Origin: an uncultured Clostridia bacterium
GTDB taxonomy: Bacteria > Bacillota_A > Clostridia > Christensenellales > Borkfalkiaceae
DNA: 15,701 bases
Assembly: GCA_934292955.1 (NCBI GenBank)
Contig: CAKQXZ010000048.1
Coordinates: forward strand, 1-15,701
Direction of reading: 5' to 3'
Below are positions 8,169-15,365 of the stretch, piece after piece. The notes beneath the pieces were generated by a model. The model was not told where the DNA came from, ran no database searches, and worked only from the letters and a program-made list of their open reading frames with translations. Numbering within the stretch: position 1 is the stretch's first letter; each line of letters begins with the position of its first letter. The position numbers and the translations under genes are program-made.

Positions 8169-8174
8169 TCTCCC
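8169..8174 (-). promoter_or_regulatory. ribosome binding site fixing the GH20-like start
   Basis: GGGAGA on the minus strand lies seven bases before the ATG at 8161. It decides for this start over the longer frame beginning at 8209, whose ATG would lie only a few bases from the predicted transcription start. Confidence 0.75.
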
Positions 8175-8217
8175 GTCGATTTTAGGTTGAAAAGCTTTCT
8201 GTTAAACAACCGGACTC

Positions 8218-8246
8218 ATTGTATAGTAAATTTGAAAAAATGTAAA
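8218..8246 (-). promoter_or_regulatory. sigma-A-like promoter of the GH20-GH94-GH109 unit
   Basis: On the minus strand TTTACA (8241-8246) is followed by a 17-base spacer and TACAAT (8218-8223); each box has one mismatch to consensus. The predicted start near 8211 gives a leader of about 50 bases before the ATG at 8161. The leader holds the palindrome AAAGCTTT (8191-8198), about 15-20 bases after the start point, where a repressor could act. It would let the second half of the locus be transcribed independently of the permease-led unit. Confidence 0.7.
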
Positions 8247-8253
8247 GTTTAAC

Positions 8254-8317
8254 GACAAACATTGTCCGATAATTCAAAATTTCGGCACTATTATGCCGTT
8301 TTATGCCGACGTTATGC
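8254..8317. promoter_or_regulatory. candidate operator cluster upstream of the GH20 promoter
   Basis: Three elements sit directly upstream of the -35 box. A perfect palindrome GACAA-ACA-TTGTC lies at 8254-8266. An imperfect one, CCGATAATT-CAA-AATTTCGG, lies at 8266-8285. Three copies of TTATGC start at 8291, 8301 and 8312, about one helical turn apart. This placement suits an activator or repressor of the sugar locus (AraC, LacI or GntR type), but no regulator gene lies in the window. The repeats are seen; the function is inferred and chance is possible for each short element. Confidence 0.4.
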
Positions 8318-8344
8318 TACGGACTTAACGTTGCGCGCTGCCGG

Positions 8345-9574
8345 TTAATAAGCATTGTCCGCGGCAGACAAAAAATATTCGAAAACTCCGGCAGTCCAAC
8401 CAAGCATTTCGGGAACCTCGTATTCGTTTACTGTAGCCGCACCACCAAAAGCCGCATCGTACTTTTCCCACAACCTGCCGCTTTTTGAAAATTCGTCGGA
8501 AACCGTTTTTAGATAAGTTTCGGCAATTTGTTGCGCCATTTCATATTCCCCGATTTTTTTTGCCGCCGTATATGCAAGAAAATTATCGGGCGCCCAACTG
8601 TTGGGGTAACCCCATTGATAAACGATTTTTTGTTCGGTTTTTTGTACGCAAAGCACACCATTCGGCATCAAAAGTCGGTCTATAAGCCGATTAAACGCCG
8701 TTTTATCGGATATAAGTCCCGTTATAAACGGCATAAACTGCGCGCTGCAATTAAGTTCCGAACGTTTACCCGTAACGTAATTATAATCGTAAAAAAGTCC
8801 GTTTTCGGCAAGAAAATATTTATTGCAAAGAGCCTTTCGTTTTTCAGCCGCTTTTTCGAAAAATTCGCTTTCTTGCGGTTCGAACCTTGCAGCCCATAAA
8901 GCAAGATGTTTTTCTAACCCGTAAAGATTCGCGTTAAGATCGACAGGCAAAATCTCGTCGCCACAAAAACCGAAACGCGGCGTCCAGTCCATTCCGCTTT
9001 CGGCAACTGCAAGAAAACCGTCGGCAAGAGCGCACTTTTCTTCGTCCGTTTTTCTTTCGGCAAGTTTAAGCCTTTCGCCCGCGACTACCCCGTAATAATC
9101 TATAAGGTCTTTTTCGGAAAGTTTGTGATGAAAGTGCCTGTTAAGCCCCGTTTCGGTCATTCTTTCCGTCTGCCAGAACGAATACTCCTTTTTCAAGGTA
9201 AAATAAGCGTTTTCAAGCCATTCGGCGTCTTTGGTCGCGGTATAAACGTCATCGACCATAAAATGCAGATACGGCGGCTGAGAACAAAACTTGAGCAGAT
9301 GCGCGCTTAACGCATTCGGAACAAAACCAAACCTGTCAACGGCGTTAAGCAGATTATCCACGTTGTTTTTCGCGTCTTCTGTACGTCCGTCAGCCAAAAG
9401 ACCTTTATTCGTAAAATAAGTATCCCAGTAAAAAAGGCTTTTGAAAGGACCGTCTATACACGGTGGGATAAAAGGCTTAACGTAAAAAGAAGGCGTTTCT
9501 GCGTTTTCGGGCAGAATAACCGCTTTTTGCCAATGCGAAATTATATATTCGTGCGTTTTTTGTATGTTATTCAT
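8345..9574 (-). CDS. compact trehalase-like glycosidase (GH37-type alpha/alpha barrel)
   Basis: A 409-residue protein showing the GH37 motif series in order: GPFKSLFYWDTYFTNKGL (42-59), QPPYLHF (99-105), AESGMDWTPRF (191-201), PVDLN (210-214), QWGYPNSWAP (320-329), LWEKYD (368-373) and NEYEVPEMLGWTAGV (383-397). By comparison with E. coli trehalase, D196 is the probable catalytic acid and E384 the probable base; both are present. Trehalases are about 500-560 residues, so this is a short version with the N-terminal part and signal peptide missing. It may hydrolyse trehalose or another alpha-glucoside. No clear ribosome site precedes the ATG at 9574; the next Met is about 100 residues downstream, so a non-ATG start nearby is possible. 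It follows the previous gene by 78 bases and probably shares its transcript. Confidence 0.82.
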   Translation of the reverse strand: MNNIQKTHEYIISHWQKAVILPENAETPSFYVKPFIPPCIDGPFKSLFYWDTYFTNKGLLADGRTEDAKNNVDNLLNAVDRFGFVPNALSAHLLKFCSQPPYLHFMVDDVYTATKDAEWLENAYFTLKKEYSFWQTERMTETGLNRHFHHKLSEKDLIDYYGVVAGERLKLAERKTDEEKCALADGFLAVAESGMDWTPRFGFCGDEILPVDLNANLYGLEKHLALWAARFEPQESEFFEKAAEKRKALCNKYFLAENGLFYDYNYVTGKRSELNCSAQFMPFITGLISDKTAFNRLIDRLLMPNGVLCVQKTEQKIVYQWGYPNSWAPDNFLAYTAAKKIGEYEMAQQIAETYLKTVSDEFSKSGRLWEKYDAAFGGAATVNEYEVPEMLGWTAGVFEYFLSAADNAY

Positions 9575-9652
9575 AATAAAAATATAAAACTGCGCCGTAA
9601 ACGGAAAAGCGAAACAACCGCTTTAATTGACCATTTATCAGTTAAACTTTTT
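9575..9652. other. 78-base gap with weak inverted repeats
   Basis: The gap between the alpha/alpha-barrel gene and the trehalase-like gene holds a 6-pair hairpin (AAAGCG 9606-9611 against CGCTTT 9619-9624, 7-base loop). It also holds an imperfect palindrome TTAATTGA-CCATTTA-TCAGTTAA (9623-9645). Neither is followed by a T-tract on the minus strand good enough to call a terminator. No convincing promoter is seen, so read-through from upstream is the simplest view. Confidence 0.35.
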
Positions 9653-11614
9653 TTAGTCAAACGCTTCGTCGGGGTCGGAATTTTCGAACAGACTGCCCGC
9701 AGCCCTTGACCAGACGTAACGCGAAAGCCCGCTGTCGGTCTGCCGCGGAAATCCGTTTACTATGCGGAAATCAACGTCTTCGCACCGCTCGGTAAAGCCG
9801 CCGCCCGTGATATAATCGGGCTGATAACAAGCGTAAGACCTGCCGCGTTTATCGATTTTTGAAAAGTTGGTCATAAAGCCGTTTTTAGCCTTTTCGAAAT
9901 AATCTTTATCGCCCGTCAGCACATAATACCAATAATCGGCTTCGGCGCGCCAGATCGTCCAGGCATGCCCCATGCAAAGCGCGTTGCCGTCTTTATCGCC
10001 TTCCCACTTGGTTTCCCACCAGCGAAGCGAGCTGAAAAACATCGGCGCTTTATGCGTTTTTACCACCCAATTATCGTGCAGATCAAGAATTTCTTTTGCT
10101 CTTACGATATAGTTTTCGTTTCTTTCGACTTTTGCGCAATAATACAGCAAAGTCAACGCCGAGCAAGACATACTGCCTTCTTCTATAAACGGTTCGGCAA
10201 AATCCTGCTCTAAAGTTTCGGTCGGGAAAGATATGCCGCGGTTATAAACGTGCGCAGCCATTTTACCCGCCGTTTCGTAGTATTTTTGCGACTTTTCGGG
10301 CATTTTGTCTTTAAGAAACTCAGCCAATTCTATGACGGGAATTATAAGACAGCAAACGGTTGTGTAGTCTTCGGTCGTCTTCGACCATTCCATAAAAGTT
10401 TCGATTGCGCCGTTTTCGGATAAATGCGATTCAAGAACGCTGTCGGTTGCTTTTACGGCGTAATCAAGATAATTTTTCGTGCCGAAAAATTTATAAGCGT
10501 CAAGCAGAATGCCTATGCCGAAAAATTGCTCCTGCACCCTGTTTGAATTAAACACGTTGTATGCGGGATAGCCGTTTCGAGCTTTATAAAAAATCGTTTG
10601 TCTGTCTATCGCTTTTGCTTCGTCGCGTTCGGTAATTGTATCGAGCGCGCCTTTGATTTTTTTTACGAGCGTTGCGCTTTTTCCGTACCGTTGCATGTAC
10701 CTTAAAATTGCAGAAACATAGCACTTCCATTCGCATAAATTACCGTCGCCGCTGGCAAGATCGCTTTCGGAAACCGAATACATGGATTTTGAAAACAGCC
10801 CGATAATCGACTTATAGGCGAAGATTTCGCAATCAAACCCCTTTTTATTACCTTTATAAGGGACGACCGTGAGCAGTCCTTCTTTATCGGTTTTCACATA
10901 TGTAAAACCGCCTTGGTTATAAAACTTTTTGTTGCCTATCTTAACAAAATCGAAATCGCCGATAACGTTTATTTTTAATTCTTCGCCGAGTTTTACATAA
11001 CTTTTTTCGTAAAACACAACGGGAAGATTTTTAATTTCGGCAACCTTATTCAGTGCTTCGGCATACGACTTTACGGGCAGAAAAAGCAACTTCAGCCGTT
11101 TACCGCCGCTTCCGTTATACGCTTTATCGAACGAAGCGAGAAATTTAAGATTATCGAAATACTGCCCGCCCGAAAAAAGCGAATAATCCATCTTCCACCC
11201 ATCGATTTTCATAAGCGACAAAATGAGCAGATTATTTCCTTCTGGGTTGGTCAGATAACAAAAAATATGCTTATTATCTTCGGAATTGTACGGCGAATTG
11301 AAAAGATATTGTTTTTTCCAGCCGCCGCAATTCATTTTGCCCATAAATTTAACGGGCAGGTTCAGACCGAATTCGGATAAATCGTCGCTATCCGTTTTAA
11401 GTTCGATTAAAAAACCGCCGAATTTTTCGCAAAGTTTAACGCGACTTGAAGTTTCGGCGTTAACTCCCCTTTCGTCGAATTCGCCTTTACGAGAAATATA
11501 GGGCGCGCCTTGCGGCTTCGCGCCCTTTGTTATATCGTCGGTTTTAAGTGTGTACGAAACCGAAAAATCGCCGATAAAATATTGATTTTTTAATTTACTA
11601 TATGCCGAATTCAT
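9653..11614 (-). CDS. unclassified putative glycan enzyme: beta-sandwich plus alpha/alpha barrel
   Basis: I do not recognise the family of this 653-residue protein. The N-terminal half (about 1-290) is rich in alternating beta-type sequence. The C-terminal half (about 300-640) shows repeated helical pairs of the six-hairpin glycosidase kind, for example RVQEQFFGIGILLDAYKFFG (359-378), MEWSKTTEDYTTVC (408-421) and HAWTIWRAEADYWYYVLTGD (550-569). Candidate acidic residues are E408, E415 and D416 in the barrel. No signal peptide or membrane segment is seen. Its ATG overlaps the stop of the Gfo/Idh gene (ATGA, 11611-11614), and no clear ribosome site is seen, so it is probably coupled to that gene. 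The context suggests a hydrolase, lyase or epimerase acting on the imported oligosaccharide. The domain reading is by eye. Confidence 0.65.
   Translation of the reverse strand: MNSAYSKLKNQYFIGDFSVSYTLKTDDITKGAKPQGAPYISRKGEFDERGVNAETSSRVKLCEKFGGFLIELKTDSDDLSEFGLNLPVKFMGKMNCGGWKKQYLFNSPYNSEDNKHIFCYLTNPEGNNLLILSLMKIDGWKMDYSLFSGGQYFDNLKFLASFDKAYNGSGGKRLKLLFLPVKSYAEALNKVAEIKNLPVVFYEKSYVKLGEELKINVIGDFDFVKIGNKKFYNQGGFTYVKTDKEGLLTVVPYKGNKKGFDCEIFAYKSIIGLFSKSMYSVSESDLASGDGNLCEWKCYVSAILRYMQRYGKSATLVKKIKGALDTITERDEAKAIDRQTIFYKARNGYPAYNVFNSNRVQEQFFGIGILLDAYKFFGTKNYLDYAVKATDSVLESHLSENGAIETFMEWSKTTEDYTTVCCLIIPVIELAEFLKDKMPEKSQKYYETAGKMAAHVYNRGISFPTETLEQDFAEPFIEEGSMSCSALTLLYYCAKVERNENYIVRAKEILDLHDNWVVKTHKAPMFFSSLRWWETKWEGDKDGNALCMGHAWTIWRAEADYWYYVLTGDKDYFEKAKNGFMTNFSKIDKRGRSYACYQPDYITGGGFTERCEDVDFRIVNGFPRQTDSGLSRYVWSRAAGSLFENSDPDEAFD
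11500..11526. repeat. GC-rich perfect inverted repeat inside the alpha/alpha-barrel gene
   Basis: AGGGCGCG (11500-11507) and CGCGCCCT (11519-11526) form an 8-pair GC-rich stem with an 11-base loop. It lies roughly 90-115 bases inside the coding sequence of the 653-residue protein. No T-tract follows on the minus strand. It could stabilise or pause the mRNA, or simply reflect the repeated Gly-Ala codons it covers (GAKPQGAP). Confidence 0.5.
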
Positions 11615-12870
11615 TTTATGTCGACAGGCTCGCCGCCCGAAAGCCGCGATTCTTCGGCGGCAAAACTCATTTTGTGAGAGATAAGACTGTCTTCAAGCGT
11701 TGTGCGTGTTTCCGAAGGTGCGCCGCCCGTTATATACGAAACGAAATCTTCGAACAACAACTTGTCCCCGCCGCCATGGACCGAAAGATCGGCTGCGTAT
11801 TTCGTTATATCGATGGCGTAATCGTCCGACCTGAACGGCATGACGTGAATTAAGTTTTCTTCCATATCGGCAACCATTTCACCCAGCGTGCCGTGAACTT
11901 TTATGCACCTATGGCACTCTTTGGAAAACGCCGTCATAGTAAGTTGCGCCGTAACGTTGCCTTCGAAAAGCATGTTGACGACCTGATGATCGACAACGTC
12001 GTTATCGCAAGCAAAAACGCATCTGCCGTAAGGATATTTTTCGTCGGACAAAAGTTCGTCGATATACTCTTTTCTCGTTCCGCGGAAAGCCGTTGCGTTG
12101 CCGAGAATGGGATTATACGCTTTGTAGATATCGTTATAAATCTTGAAAGCGTCGTACGGGCAATCTTTTTTAACGCTTTCGGGGCAACGGAAACATCTGT
12201 CCGCACTGCCCGCGGGAGCGTTTTCTTTTTTGAAATAGTAAAGATCTCCGAACGACGAAACTTTTTTGCACTTTTTGCCGTACAGCCAGAAAATAATATC
12301 AAGGTCGTGACAGCATTTTGCAAGAATCATGGGCGAACTTTCTTCTCTGTTTCGCCATGCGCCGCGGACGTATGAATGCGCGTCGTGCCAGTAAGCGACG
12401 TTTTCGGTCTGACTGATAGTCACCACGTCGCCTATCTCGCCGCTCTTTATTACTTCGCGCATTTTCATATAAAACGGGCTGTAACGAAGAACGTGACAGA
12501 TCATCGCCTTTTTTCCCGTTTCGCGCTGTACGTTAAGAATGTCTTCGCAGTCTTGCATGGTCGTTGCGATAGGCTTTTCAAGGCAGATATCGTAACCTAA
12601 GCGCATTGCGGTAATTGCGTGGTCTTTGTGCTGTTTATCCTGCGTGCAGATAAAAGCAGCGTCGGCGATTTTACCGCACGCGAAAATTTCGTCTGCGCTT
12701 GCAAAACAGTTTTCGGGCTTTAAGCCGAATTCTTTAACCGCTTTCTCTCTCGCTTCGGGATTTACGTCGGCAATAGCGACCAGTTCGGTATTTTTATCGG
12801 CAACAGCGTAACCGCCGAAAAGTTGACCGCGCCCGCCGAAACCTACTATAATCAATTTAACTTTTTTCAT
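11611..12870 (-). CDS. Gfo/Idh/MocA family oxidoreductase with cysteine-containing insertion
   Basis: A 419-residue protein with an N-terminal NAD(P)-binding fold (GFGGRG, 10-15), the family's EKP motif (98-100) and a substrate-domain segment KCCHDLDIIFWL (185-196), the usual place of the catalytic His/Asp. A segment at 226-239 has C226, C229 and C237 followed by PYDA; similar cysteine-bearing inserts occur in a Firmicutes branch of this family and could bind a metal or be structural. Family members oxidise or reduce ring hydroxyls of sugars, inositols or their derivatives with NAD(P). The ATG overlaps the stop of the GH106-like gene by one base (TAATG), and its own stop overlaps the next start by four, so three genes are tightly coupled. 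It is cytoplasmic. Fold and cofactor class are certain; substrate unknown. Confidence 0.88.
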   Translation of the reverse strand: MKKVKLIIVGFGGRGQLFGGYAVADKNTELVAIADVNPEAREKAVKEFGLKPENCFASADEIFACGKIADAAFICTQDKQHKDHAITAMRLGYDICLEKPIATTMQDCEDILNVQRETGKKAMICHVLRYSPFYMKMREVIKSGEIGDVVTISQTENVAYWHDAHSYVRGAWRNREESSPMILAKCCHDLDIIFWLYGKKCKKVSSFGDLYYFKKENAPAGSADRCFRCPESVKKDCPYDAFKIYNDIYKAYNPILGNATAFRGTRKEYIDELLSDEKYPYGRCVFACDNDVVDHQVVNMLFEGNVTAQLTMTAFSKECHRCIKVHGTLGEMVADMEENLIHVMPFRSDDYAIDITKYAADLSVHGGGDKLLFEDFVSYITGGAPSETRTTLEDSLISHKMSFAAEESRLSGGEPVDIK

Positions 12871-15362
12871 TAGTTTTTATTAACTCCGATTATCTCGATT
12901 TTACCGAAAATTCCCGCGTTTTTATTGCTTTCCGTCATTGCGTTTTCTTCGGTAGAACCCACAGTTACGGCAATTGTGTTCTTTCCGTCGCGGATTTTAT
13001 CGGTGATATCGAATTCATAAGGCGACCAAAGTCTTGCGCCCGCAAATTCACCGTTTATCGCAACGGTTGCGTATGCGGAAACGTCGTTGAGTTTAAGTAT
13101 CGTTTTTTCTTCGGTCTTTTTAAGGATTACTTCTTTTACAAATGTTACTTCACCCGAAAACCTTTCTTTTCCCGCGGTGAAAAAGTCCGCTTTTTCTACA
13201 GCCTTGTTCTCGCTTGCGATTTTCCAGCCCGAAGTTATGTCTTCAAGCAATTTTTCGGTTTGTTTTTGGGAAGGCGCGGTCTTTTCGTTCGCAAACGCGA
13301 TAAGAACGGAACCGTAAGGCTGTAAATTAACGTTAACCTTTACTTTGCCGTTTGTCCGAACAAAATCGGCGGGAGTGATTTCGCCGTTTTCGGCATTCCA
13401 TATCTCTGCAGAAGTATAACCGTCGCATTCGATAGCGAAAGTCTTTTCCGCATCTTCATTGTTTACAAGGAAGCGTATCTGCGTGTTGCCGTCCGTACGT
13501 TTAAGAATTAAAACGCCGTGAGCGTCGCCGCAGATGACGTCGTTAGATATAACGCCTTTAAGCGCGGGCAACAATTCGTCTTCTCTGTGTTTTTTGATTA
13601 TTTTATAATCGGCGGAGCGTTTAATTTCGTTTAACAGCGAGTCAAAACGGTCGCTTTTTTCGCCTGTTTCGTCGACGGGATCAAACTCGCCTACGCTTAA
13701 AACGGTGCCGCCGTTCTTTACGAACTCTGCGATTTTTTCAAGCGTTTTTTCGGGTATCACGGTCACGGACGGCATGATAATCGACTTATAGGCGGACTTT
13801 TCAATTCCGGTAAGCGATGAACCGTTTACTTTGCAAAAGTCAAGCGCATGGTCGTCGATAAAGTCGAAAGATATTCCGCCGTTATTGAGCTCCTGAGTAA
13901 TTTCAAGCACCTGCTCGTCTAATTCGTGCAGGAAAAATCTGTAAAGCGGACGATATTCGGCCCACGCGGTTTTAACGGGAAAATAGACGGCTGCATCGGC
14001 TATATAACCGCCGTTTCTGCCTATGTAACTTAAACGTTTAACATAATCGGAAAACTGCCCGAAATACTTCCAGTAGCCGTTCTGAATAAAGAGCGACGGC
14101 GGGCTTTCGGTCTTTCTTATACCCGCGGTCGAATAGAAAAACGCATGCGGGACGAGCATGTTTATACCCTGAGCGTATTGCAAATCTACCCGTTGTTTCA
14201 TATACTCGGGCGTAAGCGACCAGCCGAAACCGCCGAACGTTTCGCTCATCGTGATTTCTTTGCCGTAAATGTGCGCGGCGGAAGAGCCGAGACGTTCGGT
14301 TATACGACGGGGTTCTCTGTCAATGCAGTCTATGCCCGACGCGTCGAGCGCGGATATCGCAGAGAAGAAATCGCTTTCGGTCTGCACGAGCGATTCGATA
14401 TAATCTTCGCGGTGAAGATGACCTAAATGGACAAGTCCGTCTTTATGCAGAAATTCCGAGATAACGTCGAAATAACTTTCTTTATAAAATTCGGCGACCG
14501 CCTTATAATAGTCGCACCGCGTTTTAACCGATACCGCGCCCATATTCTGCCACAGACAGCAAAGGTGCGGGCGGATGTCGTAACCGAATTTTTTAATGAA
14601 TCTGTCGGCAAAATCGTCCGTCCAGATAACGGTGTTAAGGTTTTTGCACTGCTCTAAATAATTCTGATAGAATCCCGGTTCGTCGGTGAAAAAGCCTTTT
14701 ATTATACTGCCCCAATATTCGGGAAATCTCTTTTTATATTCCGCATGTGTAACGGCGACAAACTCGCACGTGGCGGCGGGATTAAGCAGATCGACGTATG
14801 GATGGGGCGAATATGCGGGGCGATGCCCGCATTTTTCTTTTCTGAAAACGAACACTTCCCAGCAGAGCGTTTCAGATCTCCACGGTTTGCATTTTTTATG
14901 CTCGTAATCGGTTATATCAAGAAAATACTCGTCGCTGTGTACCGCGATAACGCATTCGAGTTCGCTATCCGCTTTATCTTCGACGGTTATGTACTCGCCT
15001 AAAACAGGATAAATTTTTTCAACGCTTAAACATTTTGCGCAGTACGCGGGATTTTTTGCGGTAATTCTGCCGCCCGCATAGCCGCTCGGCCAGTTGTCTT
15101 CGTCGTAAATTAAAACGGTCAGCCCGAGTTTTTTGCACTCCGCAAGAATTATGCCGATTTTTTTGAACCATTCGTCAGAAAGGTACTCAATTTCTATACC
15201 TTTGCGCGAATGAAGTATTACCTGATCTACGCCCTTGTCTTTCATTTCGAAGAGTTGGCGTCTGAGTTCGTTTTCTTCTAAATCTCCGTTCAGAAACCAG
15301 AACGGAGCCGCCGAATATTCCGCGGGGGGATTTTGGAATTGCTTTTTATCGAATAGTTTCAT
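12870..15362 (-). CDS. GH106-like glycoside hydrolase (alpha-L-rhamnosidase-related), intracellular
   Basis: An 830-residue protein beginning with the characteristic FQNPPAEYSAAPFWFLNGDL (9-28). Further motifs are MKDKGVDQVILHSRKG (40-55), LIYDEDNWPSGYAGG (84-98), FFTDEPGF (224-231) and TMSETFGGFGW (371-381). E228 and E374 are the obvious catalytic candidates by position in the TIM-like barrel. The C-terminal 120 or so residues form a galactose-binding-like beta-sandwich (SPYEFDITDKIRDGKNTIAV). GH106 contains alpha-L-rhamnosidases, but this wider pattern is also carried by many uncharacterised Firmicutes proteins, so rhamnose specificity is only a possibility. It starts three bases after the permease stop with AAAGGGA from the permease's last codons as ribosome site, so it is operonic with the transporter. 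No signal peptide is seen. Confidence 0.8.
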   Translation of the reverse strand: MKLFDKKQFQNPPAEYSAAPFWFLNGDLEENELRRQLFEMKDKGVDQVILHSRKGIEIEYLSDEWFKKIGIILAECKKLGLTVLIYDEDNWPSGYAGGRITAKNPAYCAKCLSVEKIYPVLGEYITVEDKADSELECVIAVHSDEYFLDITDYEHKKCKPWRSETLCWEVFVFRKEKCGHRPAYSPHPYVDLLNPAATCEFVAVTHAEYKKRFPEYWGSIIKGFFTDEPGFYQNYLEQCKNLNTVIWTDDFADRFIKKFGYDIRPHLCCLWQNMGAVSVKTRCDYYKAVAEFYKESYFDVISEFLHKDGLVHLGHLHREDYIESLVQTESDFFSAISALDASGIDCIDREPRRITERLGSSAAHIYGKEITMSETFGGFGWSLTPEYMKQRVDLQYAQGINMLVPHAFFYSTAGIRKTESPPSLFIQNGYWKYFGQFSDYVKRLSYIGRNGGYIADAAVYFPVKTAWAEYRPLYRFFLHELDEQVLEITQELNNGGISFDFIDDHALDFCKVNGSSLTGIEKSAYKSIIMPSVTVIPEKTLEKIAEFVKNGGTVLSVGEFDPVDETGEKSDRFDSLLNEIKRSADYKIIKKHREDELLPALKGVISNDVICGDAHGVLILKRTDGNTQIRFLVNNEDAEKTFAIECDGYTSAEIWNAENGEITPADFVRTNGKVKVNVNLQPYGSVLIAFANEKTAPSQKQTEKLLEDITSGWKIASENKAVEKADFFTAGKERFSGEVTFVKEVILKKTEEKTILKLNDVSAYATVAINGEFAGARLWSPYEFDITDKIRDGKNTIAVTVGSTEENAMTESNKNAGIFGKIEIIGVNKN

Positions 15363-15365
15363 AAT

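Noticed and set aside
8162..8209. Longer start for the GH20-like gene at 8209
   Set aside because: The 16 added residues are not conserved in style, the ATG lies right after the predicted transcription start, and the downstream ATG has a good ribosome site.
9572..9600. TTTACG, 17 bases, TATTAT as a promoter for the trehalase-like gene
   Set aside because: The -10 box would overlap the start codon, putting the transcript start inside the coding sequence; co-transcription from upstream is simpler.
11893..12375. 160-codon plus-strand frame inside the Gfo/Idh gene
   Set aside because: It is an antisense shadow of a well-supported NAD-binding protein.
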